64,000 nt of DNA from an uncultured Granulosicoccus sp. (GCA_937991945.1 CALKLO010000031.1:62001-126000), one strand, 5' to 3'. Counted from the stretch's first letter, positions 1 to 9,268 are shown. Numbers and translations are program-made. The notes: generated by a model from the sequence alone, not told the origin.

Positions 1-155
1 CGATGCACGCTGGCTTTGGGTATAGACAACTCTTCGGCTATCTCTGTTGGCGTGAGCGGCCGATTTGCCTCAGCCACAGCATTGAGAATATTTAGCACTC
101 GAGTGATTGTTGATCCCTTCGGATTTTTGCCCTCATTCTCAATTTCATTCGTCAT
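1..155 (-). CDS. IclR-family transcriptional regulator, N-terminal fragment
   Basis: Only the first 51 codons lie in the window; the gene runs off the left edge. Starting from an ATG at 155, the peptide reads through a winged-helix segment (ITRVLNILNAVAEANRPLT, then PTEIAEELSIPKASVHR), which is the N-terminal DNA-binding pattern of IclR regulators: a helix of the form RxLxIL followed by a turn-helix ending in the PKxSVHR recognition helix. The effector-binding domain cannot be seen. It is divergent from the GMC oxidoreductase at 287, with a 131-nt shared gap, so it plausibly controls that gene. I found no clear palindrome in the gap. Confidence 0.85.
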   Translation of the reverse strand, partial: MTNEIENEGKNPKGSTITRVLNILNAVAEANRPLTPTEIAEELSIPKASVH

Positions 156-286
156 TGGCCAACTGTTTCCCGTTGTAACACCCTAATACTGCAAGGTTTG
201 GCATCTATGGGTATATCGAAAATGAGATTTCCAGTACCATTATCGGACGATTTCACTTTCCAACCTTAGTCTGGTGCCAACCTGCA

Positions 287-1891
287 ATGTCAGATAAATA
301 CGATTATGTAGTAATTGGGGCCGGTTCGGCAGGGTGTGTCTTAGCGAATCGATTGAGTGCTGATGGTACAACAACAGTTGCACTGCTGGAGGCCGGCGAT
401 AGTGACTGGAATCCGTGGATTCATGTCCCAGTGGGCTATTTCAAGACTATCCACAATCCTAAAACTGATTGGTGCTACGTCACAGAGCAGGACCCCGGTC
501 TCAACGGACGCTCCCTAAAATGGCCGCGAGGCAGGGTTTTAGGTGGCTCTAGCTCGATAAATGGCCTGCTGTATGTTCGCGGCCAGCGCCAAGACTACGA
601 TCGTTGGGCCGAGCTTGGCTGTACGGGCTGGGACTACGATAGTGTCCTGCCGTACTTTAAACGCGCTGAAAACCAATCGCGCGGGGAAAATGAATATCAC
701 GGAGTCGACGGCCCACTGCACGTCAGTGATATGAGTTTCAAACGCCCCATTTGTGATGATTTTATTCGTGGAGTGGCAGAATTAGGCACACCCACTAACG
801 ATGACATTAATGGGGAGAATCAAGAAGGCGTCGGATACTTTCAACTTACCGCCCACAAAGGCCGACGTTGCAGTAGCGCTGCCGCGTATTTAAAAGGGAT
901 AAAAAACAGACCCAATCTGACCATCATCACTAAAGCAATGGTTAAAAAAATTGGTATTGTTGATGGACGCGCTACTGACGTTCAACTCGAGCGCAAGGGC
1001 CAGGCCATGGCACTCAAAGCCTCAGAAGAGATCATCCTGTGCGCAGGTGCTATTGGCTCTCCACAACTATTGCAAGTCTCTGGCATCGGTCCCGGGGCGC
1101 TGCTGCAGTCTTTGGGAATTGATGTGAAAGTAGATTCTCCCGATGTGGGCGAGAACCTTCAGGATCATTTACAAATTCGTGCGGTATATAAAACGAAAAA
1201 GCCGGTCACGTTAAATGATGAGCTGTCTAACCCTTTGCAAAAAGCGAGGGCGGGCATCCAATACATGCTGAATCGTAGCGGCCCATTGAGCATGGCGGCC
1301 AGTCAAGTTTATGCGTTTTCACGCACTCGTTTGTCCAACGAACGGCCTGACATTCAGTATCACTTCCAACCCTTATCAGCAGATTCACCCGGTGAAGGCT
1401 TACACCCGTTTTCAGCAATCACAGCCTCTGTGTGTCAGCTAAGGCCAGAGAGTCGTGGCAGCATCCATATAAAATCTGCAGACGCCAATACACACCCAAG
1501 CATTACGCCTAACTACCTATCCACTGATCTGGACTGTAAGACCGCGGTTGAATCCATGCGATTTACGCGCAGCATTATGCAAACCAAGGCTATGAAAGAT
1601 CACATCGCCGAGGAATTATTGCCCGATCCAAAGGCGATCACCGACGATGAAGTATTGGATCAGGCCCGCAACATTGCCAATACGATTTATCACCCGACTA
1701 GCACCTGTCGAATGGGCGCCGATGATCTTGCCGTACTAGACCCAAGATTACGCGTCAAAGGCGTCGATGGCCTTAGAGTTGTTGATGCCTCAATCATGCC
1801 GGAGATCGTATCTGGCAACACAAATGCGCCCACAATCATGATTGCTGAGCGCGCATCCGACATGATTCTCGAAGATCGAAAGTCTCGCTAA
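287..1891 (+). CDS. GMC-family FAD oxidoreductase (choline/alcohol dehydrogenase-like)
   Basis: A 534-residue flavoprotein of the glucose-methanol-choline family, the usual length for bacterial choline or alkan-1-ol dehydrogenase-like enzymes. It shows the FAD-binding GxGxxG at residues 11-16, GMC signature 1 around residues 81-99 (RGRVLGGSSSINGLLYVRG), signature 2 around 254-269 (GAIGSPQLLQVSGIGP), and a C-terminal catalytic His at 469 (YHPTSTCRMG) followed by the conserved Asn region near 511 (SGNTNAPTIMIAERASD). There is no signal peptide, so it should be cytoplasmic or peripherally membrane-bound. The substrate cannot be told from sequence; an alcohol or polyol is likely. The divergent IclR regulator fits a catabolic gene. 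No betaine aldehyde dehydrogenase or choline transporter lies nearby, so I do not call it BetA. Confidence 0.9.
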   Translation: MSDKYDYVVIGAGSAGCVLANRLSADGTTTVALLEAGDSDWNPWIHVPVGYFKTIHNPKTDWCYVTEQDPGLNGRSLKWPRGRVLGGSSSINGLLYVRGQRQDYDRWAELGCTGWDYDSVLPYFKRAENQSRGENEYHGVDGPLHVSDMSFKRPICDDFIRGVAELGTPTNDDINGENQEGVGYFQLTAHKGRRCSSAAAYLKGIKNRPNLTIITKAMVKKIGIVDGRATDVQLERKGQAMALKASEEIILCAGAIGSPQLLQVSGIGPGALLQSLGIDVKVDSPDVGENLQDHLQIRAVYKTKKPVTLNDELSNPLQKARAGIQYMLNRSGPLSMAASQVYAFSRTRLSNERPDIQYHFQPLSADSPGEGLHPFSAITASVCQLRPESRGSIHIKSADANTHPSITPNYLSTDLDCKTAVESMRFTRSIMQTKAMKDHIAEELLPDPKAITDDEVLDQARNIANTIYHPTSTCRMGADDLAVLDPRLRVKGVDGLRVVDASIMPEIVSGNTNAPTIMIAERASDMILEDRKSR

Positions 1892-1929
1892 AACACAACT
1901 AAAGGTGTGAGCTAGTACGACAAATGAGG

Positions 1930-2382
1930 CTAGCTCGATGGCTTGTCTTGTCGCGCTTTGAACGTGAAGGCAGCAGTAGTCGAGCCCTCTTGTTCAAGCA
2001 GCAGTAGTTTTTGCTCAGCCTCATATAAATCAGGGCGGTGCCCCTTAGGCACCCACCACAGCACCGCCGAAGCGTGGTCCCGTGACACAAACCACTCCTT
2101 ACGTCGTCGCATGACAGTCGTGTGTGCAGTGCGATACACGTAGTCGTGCAATGCATCCACACTCTCCCAAACCGACATATTGACAATCATATGCTCGCCG
2201 AAGGGATCAGAGAAACCGGGCGTATCGCCCTGCTCATCCATTAAACGCCAAACAAACCCAGGGGATTCATCGGCTAGTTGGTTGATACGATCTAAGTTGG
2301 CGACGAAGTCCGCCAACTCTGGCGAATCCAGAGCAGCCACAGGCTCTGCGATATTAAGTTGAGCCAGCTCCCAATCAGACAT
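1930..2382 (-). CDS. DUF3291 domain protein
   Basis: A 150-residue soluble protein with the DUF3291 pattern: N-terminal WELAQLNIAEP, a central FVWRL..DEQGDT segment, then SVWESVDALHDYVYRTAHTT, the conserved R-rich stretch MRRRKEWF, and VLWWVPKGHRPDLYEAEQKL. The fold is expected to be a dimeric alpha-beta barrel like antibiotic-biosynthesis monooxygenases, but the family has no established reaction. It is convergent with the GMC gene; its stop codon sits in a small inverted repeat (GAGCTAG/CTAGCTC, 1909-1936) that could help end transcription. It diverges from tupA. Confidence 0.85.
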   Translation of the reverse strand: MSDWELAQLNIAEPVAALDSPELADFVANLDRINQLADESPGFVWRLMDEQGDTPGFSDPFGEHMIVNMSVWESVDALHDYVYRTAHTTVMRRRKEWFVSRDHASAVLWWVPKGHRPDLYEAEQKLLLLEQEGSTTAAFTFKARQDKPSS

Positions 2383-2518
2383 ATATACAATGCAACCGTC
2401 GTTGTTTAGAGCACACTAGCAAATCAAATCCGGCAGGACAAGCGCGCAAGGTTTGTATTGTTTTCTGCTTTTTTGTTATGTAAATTGCTAAAGATCTCGC
2501 CCAAAAGGACTTACATTC

Positions 2519-3349
2519 ATGCGGCCCTCGCTCCTCAGCACAAGCCTATTTCTCGTGCTGACCACGGTTTTGATGACCATACCTAGCAAGGCTGCGAATC
2601 CATTTATCGTTGTGCAGTCGACAACTTCAACGCAAAACTCAGGCTTGCTCGACGCCATCCTTCCGATATTCACACAGCAAAGTGGTATCGATGTTCGAGT
2701 GGTCGCGTTAGGCACCGGACAGGCCATAAAAAATGCGGCCAACGGTGATGGTGATGTCTTACTGGTTCATGCAAAAGCGGCAGAAGAGGCCTTCGTTGAA
2801 TCCGGCTTCGGCGTTGAACGATTCGACCTGATGTACAACGATTTCGTTTTAGTTGGCCCTGCCACCGACCCCGCAGGCATTGCAGGCGGTAACGACATAC
2901 TGGAAGGTTTCAGCACTATCGCCAAGACAGGCGAATTATTTGCCTCAAGAGGAGATGATTCCGGTACACACAAAGCTGAGCAACGCTTATGGGAAACCAT
3001 CAATGTTGACGTCTTAAGCTACTCTGGCCAGTGGTACCGTGAAACAGGCTCAGGCATGGGCGCAACTCTGAATGTAGGCATTGGCATGGGAGCCTACATA
3101 CTGACTGACAGAGCCACGTGGATAGCTTTTGGTAACAAGGGAGGCTATCAGATTGCTATCGAAGGCGACTCTCGCTTATTCAATCAATATGGCGTCATCT
3201 TGGTTAACCCTGATAAACACGCAAACGTGAAGGCTGTTGAAGGCCAACAATTCGTCAGCTGGTTACTGGGCAGTGAAGGTCAACACGCTATAGAAAGTTA
3301 CCGCGTAGATGAGCAACAACTCTTTTTCCCCAATGCGCTTAAGCCTTAA
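2519..3349 (+). CDS. tupA: Tungstate/molybdate ABC transporter substrate-binding protein TupA-like
   Basis: A 276-residue secreted solute-binding protein. Residues 1-25 form a signal peptide ending near SKAANPF. The mature start VVQSTTSTQNSGLLDAILP is the hallmark of TupA-type tungstate binders, in which the TTS/T residues bind the oxyanion; the later FASRGDDSGTHKAE segment supplies the other anion-binding residues, and GQAIKNAANGDGDVLLVHA is also typical. The ATG is preceded by AAAGGAC at good spacing. No tupB permease or tupC ATPase follows; the next gene is pta. Either the rest of the transporter is elsewhere or the protein works with another permease. A tungsten-type aldehyde oxidoreductase operon lies 50 kb downstream, which makes tungstate the likely ligand, though molybdate cannot be excluded. 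Confidence 0.88.
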   Translation: MRPSLLSTSLFLVLTTVLMTIPSKAANPFIVVQSTTSTQNSGLLDAILPIFTQQSGIDVRVVALGTGQAIKNAANGDGDVLLVHAKAAEEAFVESGFGVERFDLMYNDFVLVGPATDPAGIAGGNDILEGFSTIAKTGELFASRGDDSGTHKAEQRLWETINVDVLSYSGQWYRETGSGMGATLNVGIGMGAYILTDRATWIAFGNKGGYQIAIEGDSRLFNQYGVILVNPDKHANVKAVEGQQFVSWLLGSEGQHAIESYRVDEQQLFFPNALKP

Positions 3350-3509
3350 TCTTGTTTTTTACCCGCACAGTTAGCGTGAAAACGAATAACACGATCCAAA
3401 AATGAATCAGTAGCTACACCCTGACACCCACTTTCCAGACACTGAACCACTAGACTGGGTCGTAGATCTGGACCGATGTAGGCAACATGGGTTAGAGAGC
3501 GGACAAGTG

Positions 3510-3536
3510 TGCCTAGATTCCCTTATCATCTAGGCA
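3510..3536. promoter_or_regulatory. Perfect 8-bp inverted repeat upstream of pta
   Basis: TGCCTAGA, an 11-nt loop and TCTAGGCA lie 25 nt ahead of the pta start codon. The arms are perfect. No T-run follows, so an operator or a 5'-UTR hairpin is more likely than a terminator. The binding factor is unknown. Confidence 0.4.
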
Positions 3537-3561
3537 TTCTGTCTACTGCCAAGAGCACGCA

Positions 3562-4554
3562 ATGTCCATTTTCAACCGAGTGCTTGACGCCGCCAAAAGC
3601 CAACGACGACGTGTTGTATTGCCAGAGTCTTTAGATGAACGCGTCTTAAACGCTGCCGTTAGCGCTCAATCACAAGGGCTTGCACAAATTGTCTTACTGG
3701 GCGAGCCAGACGAGCTCAACGCCGCAGCTAAAGCACTGGGACTGTCGTTAGACGGTATTGAGATAGTAACGCCAGCCACGGATAGTCATCGTGGGCAGTA
3801 CATCGACGCAATAGTGGCAAAACGCAAACATCGAGGCATGACGACTGAAAAGGCGCAGGCAGCGATTGAAGACACGGTCACATTCGCCTGCCTGATGGTT
3901 AGCGAAGGCAATGCAGATGCCTGTGTTGCAGGTGCCATTACTGCTACAGCAGACGTTGTACGCAGCGCTGTCAGGTACGTAGGCAAACATCCTGACGAGG
4001 CATTAGTCTCCAGTTGTTTCGTTATGCTGATGCAAGCTCATCATCCGGTCAAAGACGCCATGCTCATTGGTGATTGTGCGCTGGTTATTGACCCTGATGC
4101 AGAGCAACTAGCGGGCATAGCAATTTCTACTGGTGAGACCGCAAACAAACTACTGCAGCTAACACCTGAAGTGGCCATGCTCTCATTCTCAACAGAAGGT
4201 AGTGCTCGTCATGCGGCAGTCACTAAAGTCACACAAGCCACAGAGCTTGTGCGCAACAGGCGACAAGATTGGAGAGTGGTGGGTGAGGTTCAATTAGACG
4301 CAGCAGTCATCCCTGAAATTTTAGCGAAAAAATCACCAGAGCAAGCAACCGATGCGCCTTGCAATGTACTGATTTTTCCAACGCTTGATGCTGGCAATAT
4401 TGGGTACAAGCTTATTGAACGCTTTGGCGGTGCACAAGCTATCGGCCCCATACTGCAGGGACTAAACAAACCCGTTAATGATTTAAGTCGCGGCTGCAAC
4501 ACCAGCGACATCATTAATATAATTGCTGTTAGCGCCGCTCAAGTCCGTGACTGA
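3562..4554 (+). CDS. pta: Phosphate acetyltransferase
   Basis: A 330-residue short-form phosphotransacetylase, interconverting acetyl-CoA plus phosphate with acetyl phosphate plus CoA in the cytoplasm. Family features seen: the N-terminal VVLPESLDERVLNAA, the central DACVAGAITATADVVRSAVRYVG, the substrate-site segments LSFSTEGSA and GEVQLDAA, and the C-terminal ANVLIFP-like stretch (here PCNVLIFPTLDAGNIGYKLIERFGGAQAIGPILQG). The length matches single-domain Pta/EutD enzymes rather than the 700-residue enterobacterial form. No acetate kinase gene is adjacent. The last codons form one arm of a large hairpin that probably terminates transcription. With the asparaginase gene it is convergent. Confidence 0.95.
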   Translation: MSIFNRVLDAAKSQRRRVVLPESLDERVLNAAVSAQSQGLAQIVLLGEPDELNAAAKALGLSLDGIEIVTPATDSHRGQYIDAIVAKRKHRGMTTEKAQAAIEDTVTFACLMVSEGNADACVAGAITATADVVRSAVRYVGKHPDEALVSSCFVMLMQAHHPVKDAMLIGDCALVIDPDAEQLAGIAISTGETANKLLQLTPEVAMLSFSTEGSARHAAVTKVTQATELVRNRRQDWRVVGEVQLDAAVIPEILAKKSPEQATDAPCNVLIFPTLDAGNIGYKLIERFGGAQAIGPILQGLNKPVNDLSRGCNTSDIINIIAVSAAQVRD

Positions 4555-4569
4555 GCGAACGCTAACAGC
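4525..4569. terminator. Bidirectional hairpin at the pta/asparaginase junction
   Basis: GCTGTTAGCG pairs perfectly with CGCTAACAGC, and inside it CGCTCA pairs with TGAGCG around a 10-nt loop, giving a 16-bp stem broken by small bulges. It straddles the pta stop codon and ends 7 nt before the convergent asparaginase stop. An AT-rich tract (AATTATATTAAT) follows the stem when read on the minus strand. Confidence 0.6.
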
Positions 4570-4576
4570 AGTCAAC

Positions 4577-5590
4577 CTAAGGGCTCAACGACTCCCAATC
4601 TGAAGAAGGCTCCATTCGACCAATAGTTTCGCCACGAGAGTTGTTAATCGAGGGACGAAAGTATTCGGTTAATGCTTTTGCTTCGTCTACTGGTAACACT
4701 CCCAGAGTCTGCAGAACCGCACCTAATGCAACTCTTGCTGCGGCGTCGTTACCATCGTCAATTTTTAACGCAACACCTAGCTGGTGTTCTGGAATGATGG
4801 CCGTGTAGACGCCATCCGCTCCCACTTTAATTAATATGCTCGGCGCTAAGCGCTCCATGAGTGACGTACACAGTCGCTCTTTTCCAGCAACTAAATACGG
4901 GTTACTGGTTATTGCAGTGTGAATGCGTTCAACCGCAGTTCGTCGCTCACCCTCAAAGCGTGACGGCACGCCAAAACGTGCCATCGCCAAAGCCACACGC
5001 TGCAGCGGTAATGCAAGTGTGGGTATAGCGCAGCCGTCATAACCCCATGGTAATTGGGCGACACGTGTGTTGGTTAAACTCTCCAACACATCAAACCAGC
5101 GTTGCTGTGCAGCGTGATTGTACAACCGGTAGTTTTGCGTAGACTCTCCAAGCTGTTTACAGGTGGACAAGAAACCCAAATGTTTACCAGAACAATTATG
5201 GTGGTGTCGTTGTGGACCTCGGCCCTGCGACATCAGTTCAAATTGCGTGGCTTTATGCAACGGTAGCTCCGCTCCGCACTCAAGATCATCGTGATCACAT
5301 TGAATACGCTCCAACCAATCCTGCGCGAGCCCTGCGTGTATAGGCTCACCATTATGAGAGGAACAGCTCAGCGCTATATGCCGCTCATCGAGTGAAAAGG
5401 CATCAACAGCACCTGATTCAACAAACGGAATTGCTTGTAAAAATTTGATCGCTGAACGTGGAAATACAGCGCGCTGAACATCTCCCATGGCCGCAAACAC
5501 TTGTCCTGAAGCCTCAACAACAGCGACTGCTCCACGGTGTCGGTTTTCAATAGCACTACCACGCCACCGATTGACTAAAACTGGATTCAT
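4577..5590 (-). CDS. Asparaginase (Asparaginase_II family)
   Basis: A 337-residue protein of the Rhizobium-type asparaginase family, distinct from the E. coli AnsA/AnsB fold. Family marks: the N-terminal [20 protein letters not shown], the serine-rich [18 protein letters not shown], the [15 protein letters not shown] segment, the [10 protein letters not shown] motif, and GVDGVYTA-like (here [25 protein letters not shown]). It would hydrolyse L-asparagine to aspartate and ammonia in the cytoplasm. The start overlaps the trpS stop (ATGA), so the two genes form an operon and are probably translationally coupled. Pairing with trpS has no obvious metabolic meaning. Confidence 0.9.
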   Translation of the reverse strand: MNPVLVNRWRGSAIENRHRGAVAVVEASGQVFAAMGDVQRAVFPRSAIKFLQAIPFVESGAVDAFSLDERHIALSCSSHNGEPIHAGLAQDWLERIQCDHDDLECGAELPLHKATQFELMSQGRGPQRHHHNCSGKHLGFLSTCKQLGESTQNYRLYNHAAQQRWFDVLESLTNTRVAQLPWGYDGCAIPTLALPLQRVALAMARFGVPSRFEGERRTAVERIHTAITSNPYLVAGKERLCTSLMERLAPSILIKVGADGVYTAIIPEHQLGVALKIDDGNDAAARVALGAVLQTLGVLPVDEAKALTEYFRPSINNSRGETIGRMEPSSDWESLSP

Positions 5591-6594
5591 GCCACACCCA
5601 CAGCGCGACGAAGCTCATCCAAATACGGTCGGCTCTGTGCTCGGGCTTTTTCAGCTCCCTTCGTCAATATCGCATCTAGGACCGTCGGCTCTGCCATAAG
5701 CTCGTTGTAACGCTCACGTGGCTCACTAAGCACACCATCTACGAGTTCGAACAACTGCTGCTTGGCATCTCCCCAACCGATTCCATCGCTGAAAGCTGTG
5801 CGCATTTGCAACGTTTGCTCTTCTGTCGCAAACGCCCGATAGATCTCAAATACCGTATTGCCTTCAGGGTCTTTAGGCTCTCCAGGTTCCTGCGAGTTCG
5901 TCTTGATTTTCATGATGGACTTACGCAGCTTCTTAGCTGTTTCGAACAATGGAATAGTATTACCGTAACTCTTGCTCATTTTGCGACCATCAAGACCCGC
6001 TAGAATTGCTGCGCGCTCTTCAACAACAACCTGAGGCATAACCAGCAGCTCGCCGTAGTGATGATTGAAGCGTTGCGCTATGTCTCTTGCCATTTCCAAG
6101 TGTTGTATTTGATCACGGCCCACCGGTACATGCGTCGCCTTAAACATGAGGATGTCGGCTGACATTAAAATGGGGTAGCTAAACAACCCCATGGTGATGC
6201 CCTTATCGGGATCTGTTGAGCCTGTATCGATATTTTCCTGAGCGACTGCCTTGTAAGCATGCGCACGATTCATCAGCCCTTTGGCCGTCAAACAGGTCAA
6301 CATCCAGGTTAATTCCATGATTTCCGGAATATCTGATTGTCGATAAAATGTTGCGTGATCCGTATCCAAACCCAGCGCTACCCAAGCAGCTGCAATTTCT
6401 TGCCGAGATTGACGTAACAATGCCGGATCGTGGTTCTTGATCATGGCGTGGTAATCAGCCAGAAAATAGAACCCTTCCTGCTCTCGGTTATGACTCGCTT
6501 CAACCGCAGGGCGTATAGCACCGACGTAGTTTCCAAGGTGCGGGGTCCCTGATGTGGTGATTCCCGTTAGCCACGTTTGTTTTGACATACCCAT
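5587..6594 (-). CDS. trpS: Tryptophanyl-tRNA synthetase
   Basis: A 335-residue class I aminoacyl-tRNA synthetase charging tRNA-Trp. The HIGH-equivalent is [10 protein letters not shown] near residues 18-27, and the KMSKS loop appears as [10 protein letters not shown] near residue 200. LADYHAMI and [16 protein letters not shown] are typical TrpS segments. The length is normal for bacteria. Two in-frame ATGs lie at 6594 and 6588 (MGMSKQ); I kept the first, but the second would also serve. It is the first gene of a two-gene operon with the asparaginase. No leader peptide rich in Trp codons was found upstream. Confidence 0.96.
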   Translation of the reverse strand: MGMSKQTWLTGITTSGTPHLGNYVGAIRPAVEASHNREQEGFYFLADYHAMIKNHDPALLRQSRQEIAAAWVALGLDTDHATFYRQSDIPEIMELTWMLTCLTAKGLMNRAHAYKAVAQENIDTGSTDPDKGITMGLFSYPILMSADILMFKATHVPVGRDQIQHLEMARDIAQRFNHHYGELLVMPQVVVEERAAILAGLDGRKMSKSYGNTIPLFETAKKLRKSIMKIKTNSQEPGEPKDPEGNTVFEIYRAFATEEQTLQMRTAFSDGIGWGDAKQQLFELVDGVLSEPRERYNELMAEPTVLDAILTKGAEKARAQSRPYLDELRRAVGVA

Positions 6595-6768
6595 GCTGTT
6601 CTTTTTCCAACCTCACCCATGCGGCAGGTCTCGACTGGTCAATTGTAACAAGCTTCCAGCACCTTCGAGACCCCGTATTCATTTGCCGCCAGCCCATTTC
6701 CTATTGCACGCCAAAAACCGAACTGTTGCTCTATCCTTTACAACAACACTCAACTCAGCGTCTGCGCT

Positions 6769-7863
6769 TTGATACTCAACCACCATCAAACTATTTCCAT
6801 AGGCCTACTACTTTTGGCAAGCGGACACTGTCTGCCTATTGCTGCCGCAAGTAATAGTGATTTGTTAATTGCGCTGGAAGGAGACGGCAAGCACTATATC
6901 GCGCAGCACACTCTCTGGACGAATGAGGAACTACTTGTCCTTGAACTCCCTAGCGAGAGAACTCCAGTAAGCGTTAAATTTCAGGGGCCAGAGGCCGTGA
7001 CATTTGAAACTGGGCACCAGCACAATCCGGATACGGTATCGCTTTGGTCCGGTGGCGTGATAGCACGGTACAGGCATCACTATGATCTCAACGAGCTGAG
7101 CCCTGACAATAGCCTTATTGAACTGACGATAACGGATGAACATTACACCGTCAGCAGTGAGAATATGCAAACTCTTCATTCAACGTTGACTTGGATATTG
7201 CCACCAGAAGCTATGCTCATTTCCTACGGCCAGACAAATCTCAATGCGGCTGAGACAGGAAACTGGACTCATCAAGACAACATCGTGAGTTATACGCAAA
7301 GCTCAGGTGAATTACCGAATCTTACGTTGCAATACTCAATTAATTTACCAGAACCCGAAGTGATTATTGATCCTTGCGTGGCAGTCATCGGCCCCAGCGA
7401 CGAGTGCTCACCAGACACAGACCAAGACGGCATACCCGACTATCGCGATATCTGTTTGGGCGTTAGCAATAAAACCACAACCGCCACCGCCCCTCCTGAG
7501 AATCAATTGGGATGCGACTCACAGCAAATTGTCGTACTAGAAGGTGTCAGTTTTGAAGTGGGCAATAGCTATCTCAATACAGCGGCAAGGGACGTGCTAG
7601 ATCGCGTAGCGATTGCACTGCAAAGAACTGACAAACCATTGTTTGAAGTAGCGGCTTATACTGACAACGCCGGCAGTGACAAACAAAACCAACGGTTATC
7701 AGAAAGCCGAGCCGCGGCAGTAAGACACTACCTTATGCTTCGTGGAGTAGGACCTAACCAACTAAAAGCCACAGGCTATGGCGAACGCTTTCCAGTCAGC
7801 CGCAACAACACCGTTCAAGGTAGGCGTGACAATCGACGTATTGAACTCAAACAATTAAACTAG
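6769..7863 (+). CDS. OmpA-family outer-membrane/peptidoglycan-associated protein
   Basis: A 364-residue exported protein. Residues 1-27 are a signal peptide (hydrophobic SIGLLLLASGH, then IAAAS). Residues about 30-210 are a beta-rich region of unknown function. At about 218-230 a calcium-binding thrombospondin-type-3-like segment (PDTDQDGIPDYRDIC) leads into a C-terminal OmpA domain of about 110 residues: FEVGNSYLNTAARDVLDRVA, the AAYTDNAGSDKQNQRLSESRAAAVR helix, and GYGERFPVSRNNTVQGRRDNRRIEL, carrying the Asp and Arg used to grip diaminopimelate. The only start upstream of the signal peptide is a TTG at 6769 without a clear ribosome site, so the exact start is uncertain. It probably anchors the outer membrane to peptidoglycan. 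Confidence 0.85.
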   Translation: MILNHHQTISIGLLLLASGHCLPIAAASNSDLLIALEGDGKHYIAQHTLWTNEELLVLELPSERTPVSVKFQGPEAVTFETGHQHNPDTVSLWSGGVIARYRHHYDLNELSPDNSLIELTITDEHYTVSSENMQTLHSTLTWILPPEAMLISYGQTNLNAAETGNWTHQDNIVSYTQSSGELPNLTLQYSINLPEPEVIIDPCVAVIGPSDECSPDTDQDGIPDYRDICLGVSNKTTTATAPPENQLGCDSQQIVVLEGVSFEVGNSYLNTAARDVLDRVAIALQRTDKPLFEVAAYTDNAGSDKQNQRLSESRAAAVRHYLMLRGVGPNQLKATGYGERFPVSRNNTVQGRRDNRRIELKQLN

Positions 7864-7901
7864 ATAATAAAAGTCTCAGGCAAAAATCAATAAGGCTTAA
7901 C

Positions 7902-9257
7902 TTGAATATGAAATCGTTAGAGCGACACCTGCACAAAGCAGGTTTATTTACAGGATTGCTTATAGGCCTGACTAGCGGCTCACAAACCGCCTGGGCATCG
8001 TCAATAAATTTGTGTGAAGGTTTGATCTCTCATAACCAAGGTGTTGTCATACCGATGGTAAAAAAACCTCCCTACATGCGATATTACAAAGAGCCTGCTT
8101 TTGGCACAAAAGTCATTCGAATTACCAACAATCGTGAGAATGAACTGTCAAAGCCACCTTACAGCACAATGCAAGCATGGAACTCCAATGAAAGCTACAT
8201 GCTGCAATACCACAATGGCGAAGATTTCACTGGCCACCGTTTACTAGATGGACACACGTACGAAATAGTAAGAAACCTGTCTTTTGTACCCAGTGACCTT
8301 GAAGATGTTTTCTGGAGTCACACGGATCCTGACACCCTGTACTACATCAGCAAAGTAAAGCCAAACTTCGGTGAATTTATGAAGTACAGCATTGGCTCCG
8401 ATAAGTCTGTCGTCGTTAAAGACTTTACACGTTGGTGTGGCTCTGACATGCCAAAGCCAGGTGGTGACGTTCAAATGCAGTCTTTAGATGATGACTTATT
8501 TGGGTTCAGGTGCGTAAACCTTGACGAAGAACCCATCATGCTGACGTACAAAATAAGCACAGATACGGTCACGACAGCGCGCATAGGTGAAGGCACACGC
8601 TGGGAGGAGTGGTTCGCACCCATGCCAACGGTTACCGGAAAGAGTTGGTTCTTTCAAGGCGTCTCACTCGATCACGATCTAAAGACAGTCAACGTCGAAC
8701 TGGATATGAAAAAAGCAGGGGAACATCAGAACGTCGGTTTAACGCACGACGGCCAAGATGCAATTTACTCCGTGGGATTCGACCCATCTCCAAATGGTTG
8801 CAACGGTGATCCTGATGAAGGAATAGGCCATGTTGTTCAACACAACTTAGAAACAGGGGAATGTCGAAATTTCATCAGCCAATCGGAAGGCTACCCCTAC
8901 ACAACAAGTGCAACTCACATCTCAGCTCAGGCAGTACACAACCCGGGTTGGGTTGCCGTTTCAAGCATCGGAAAAAAGAAACAATTTAATGCTTTCACCA
9001 CTGGCAGACCCGCACCACCTCTGCTCTCCGAAATTTATCTACTCAATACAGACCCTGACGACACGGTAGTGTGCCGAGTTGCTCACCATCGCTCTTTTGG
9101 AAAAAGAGCAGACGCCGGCGATTACCACCCCTACTTTGGTGAACCGCACGCCACCATAAGCCCGTCAGGCACTCGCATCATGTTTGGATCAGACTGGTAT
9201 GACTCAGGTAGCGTGGATAGCTACATTATTGAACTGCCTGCTTACTCAAAACCTTAA
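7902..9257 (+). CDS. Secreted protein of unknown function, probable beta-propeller
   Basis: I do not recognise a named family. The protein has 451 residues with a clear signal peptide (about residues 1-32, GLFTGLLIGLTSGSQTAWA). The mature part has repeated W/Y-D-rich strands such as AWNSNESYMLQY, LEDVFWSHTDPDTLYYIS and EPHATISPSGTRIMFGSDW, which resemble WD40-like PD40/TolB propeller blades; the SPSGTRIMFGSDW motif is typical of such blades. Six to seven cysteines in the mature part suggest disulfides, hence the periplasm or outside. Start: TTG at 7902 has AAGG seven bases upstream; ATG at 7908 is an alternative. It follows the OmpA gene by 38 nt and may be co-transcribed. An enzymatic role (for example polysaccharide lyase of a propeller type) is possible but not shown. 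Confidence 0.6.
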   Translation: MNMKSLERHLHKAGLFTGLLIGLTSGSQTAWASSINLCEGLISHNQGVVIPMVKKPPYMRYYKEPAFGTKVIRITNNRENELSKPPYSTMQAWNSNESYMLQYHNGEDFTGHRLLDGHTYEIVRNLSFVPSDLEDVFWSHTDPDTLYYISKVKPNFGEFMKYSIGSDKSVVVKDFTRWCGSDMPKPGGDVQMQSLDDDLFGFRCVNLDEEPIMLTYKISTDTVTTARIGEGTRWEEWFAPMPTVTGKSWFFQGVSLDHDLKTVNVELDMKKAGEHQNVGLTHDGQDAIYSVGFDPSPNGCNGDPDEGIGHVVQHNLETGECRNFISQSEGYPYTTSATHISAQAVHNPGWVAVSSIGKKKQFNAFTTGRPAPPLLSEIYLLNTDPDDTVVCRVAHHRSFGKRADAGDYHPYFGEPHATISPSGTRIMFGSDWYDSGSVDSYIIELPAYSKP

Positions 9258-9268
9258 GTCATTGTTGA

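Noticed and set aside
287-1891. Calling the GMC oxidoreductase BetA (choline dehydrogenase)
   Set aside because: No betB, betI or betT nearby and an IclR regulator instead; the GMC family is too broad to name the substrate.
1909-1936. Inverted repeat GAGCTAG/CTAGCTC as a terminator
   Set aside because: Only 7 bp with a 14-nt loop and no T-run; mentioned under the DUF3291 gene but too weak to list as a terminator.
1899-2186. A 95-codon ORF in another frame of the DUF3291 gene
   Set aside because: Overlaps the DUF3291 gene on the same strand and has Cys/Arg-rich random composition.
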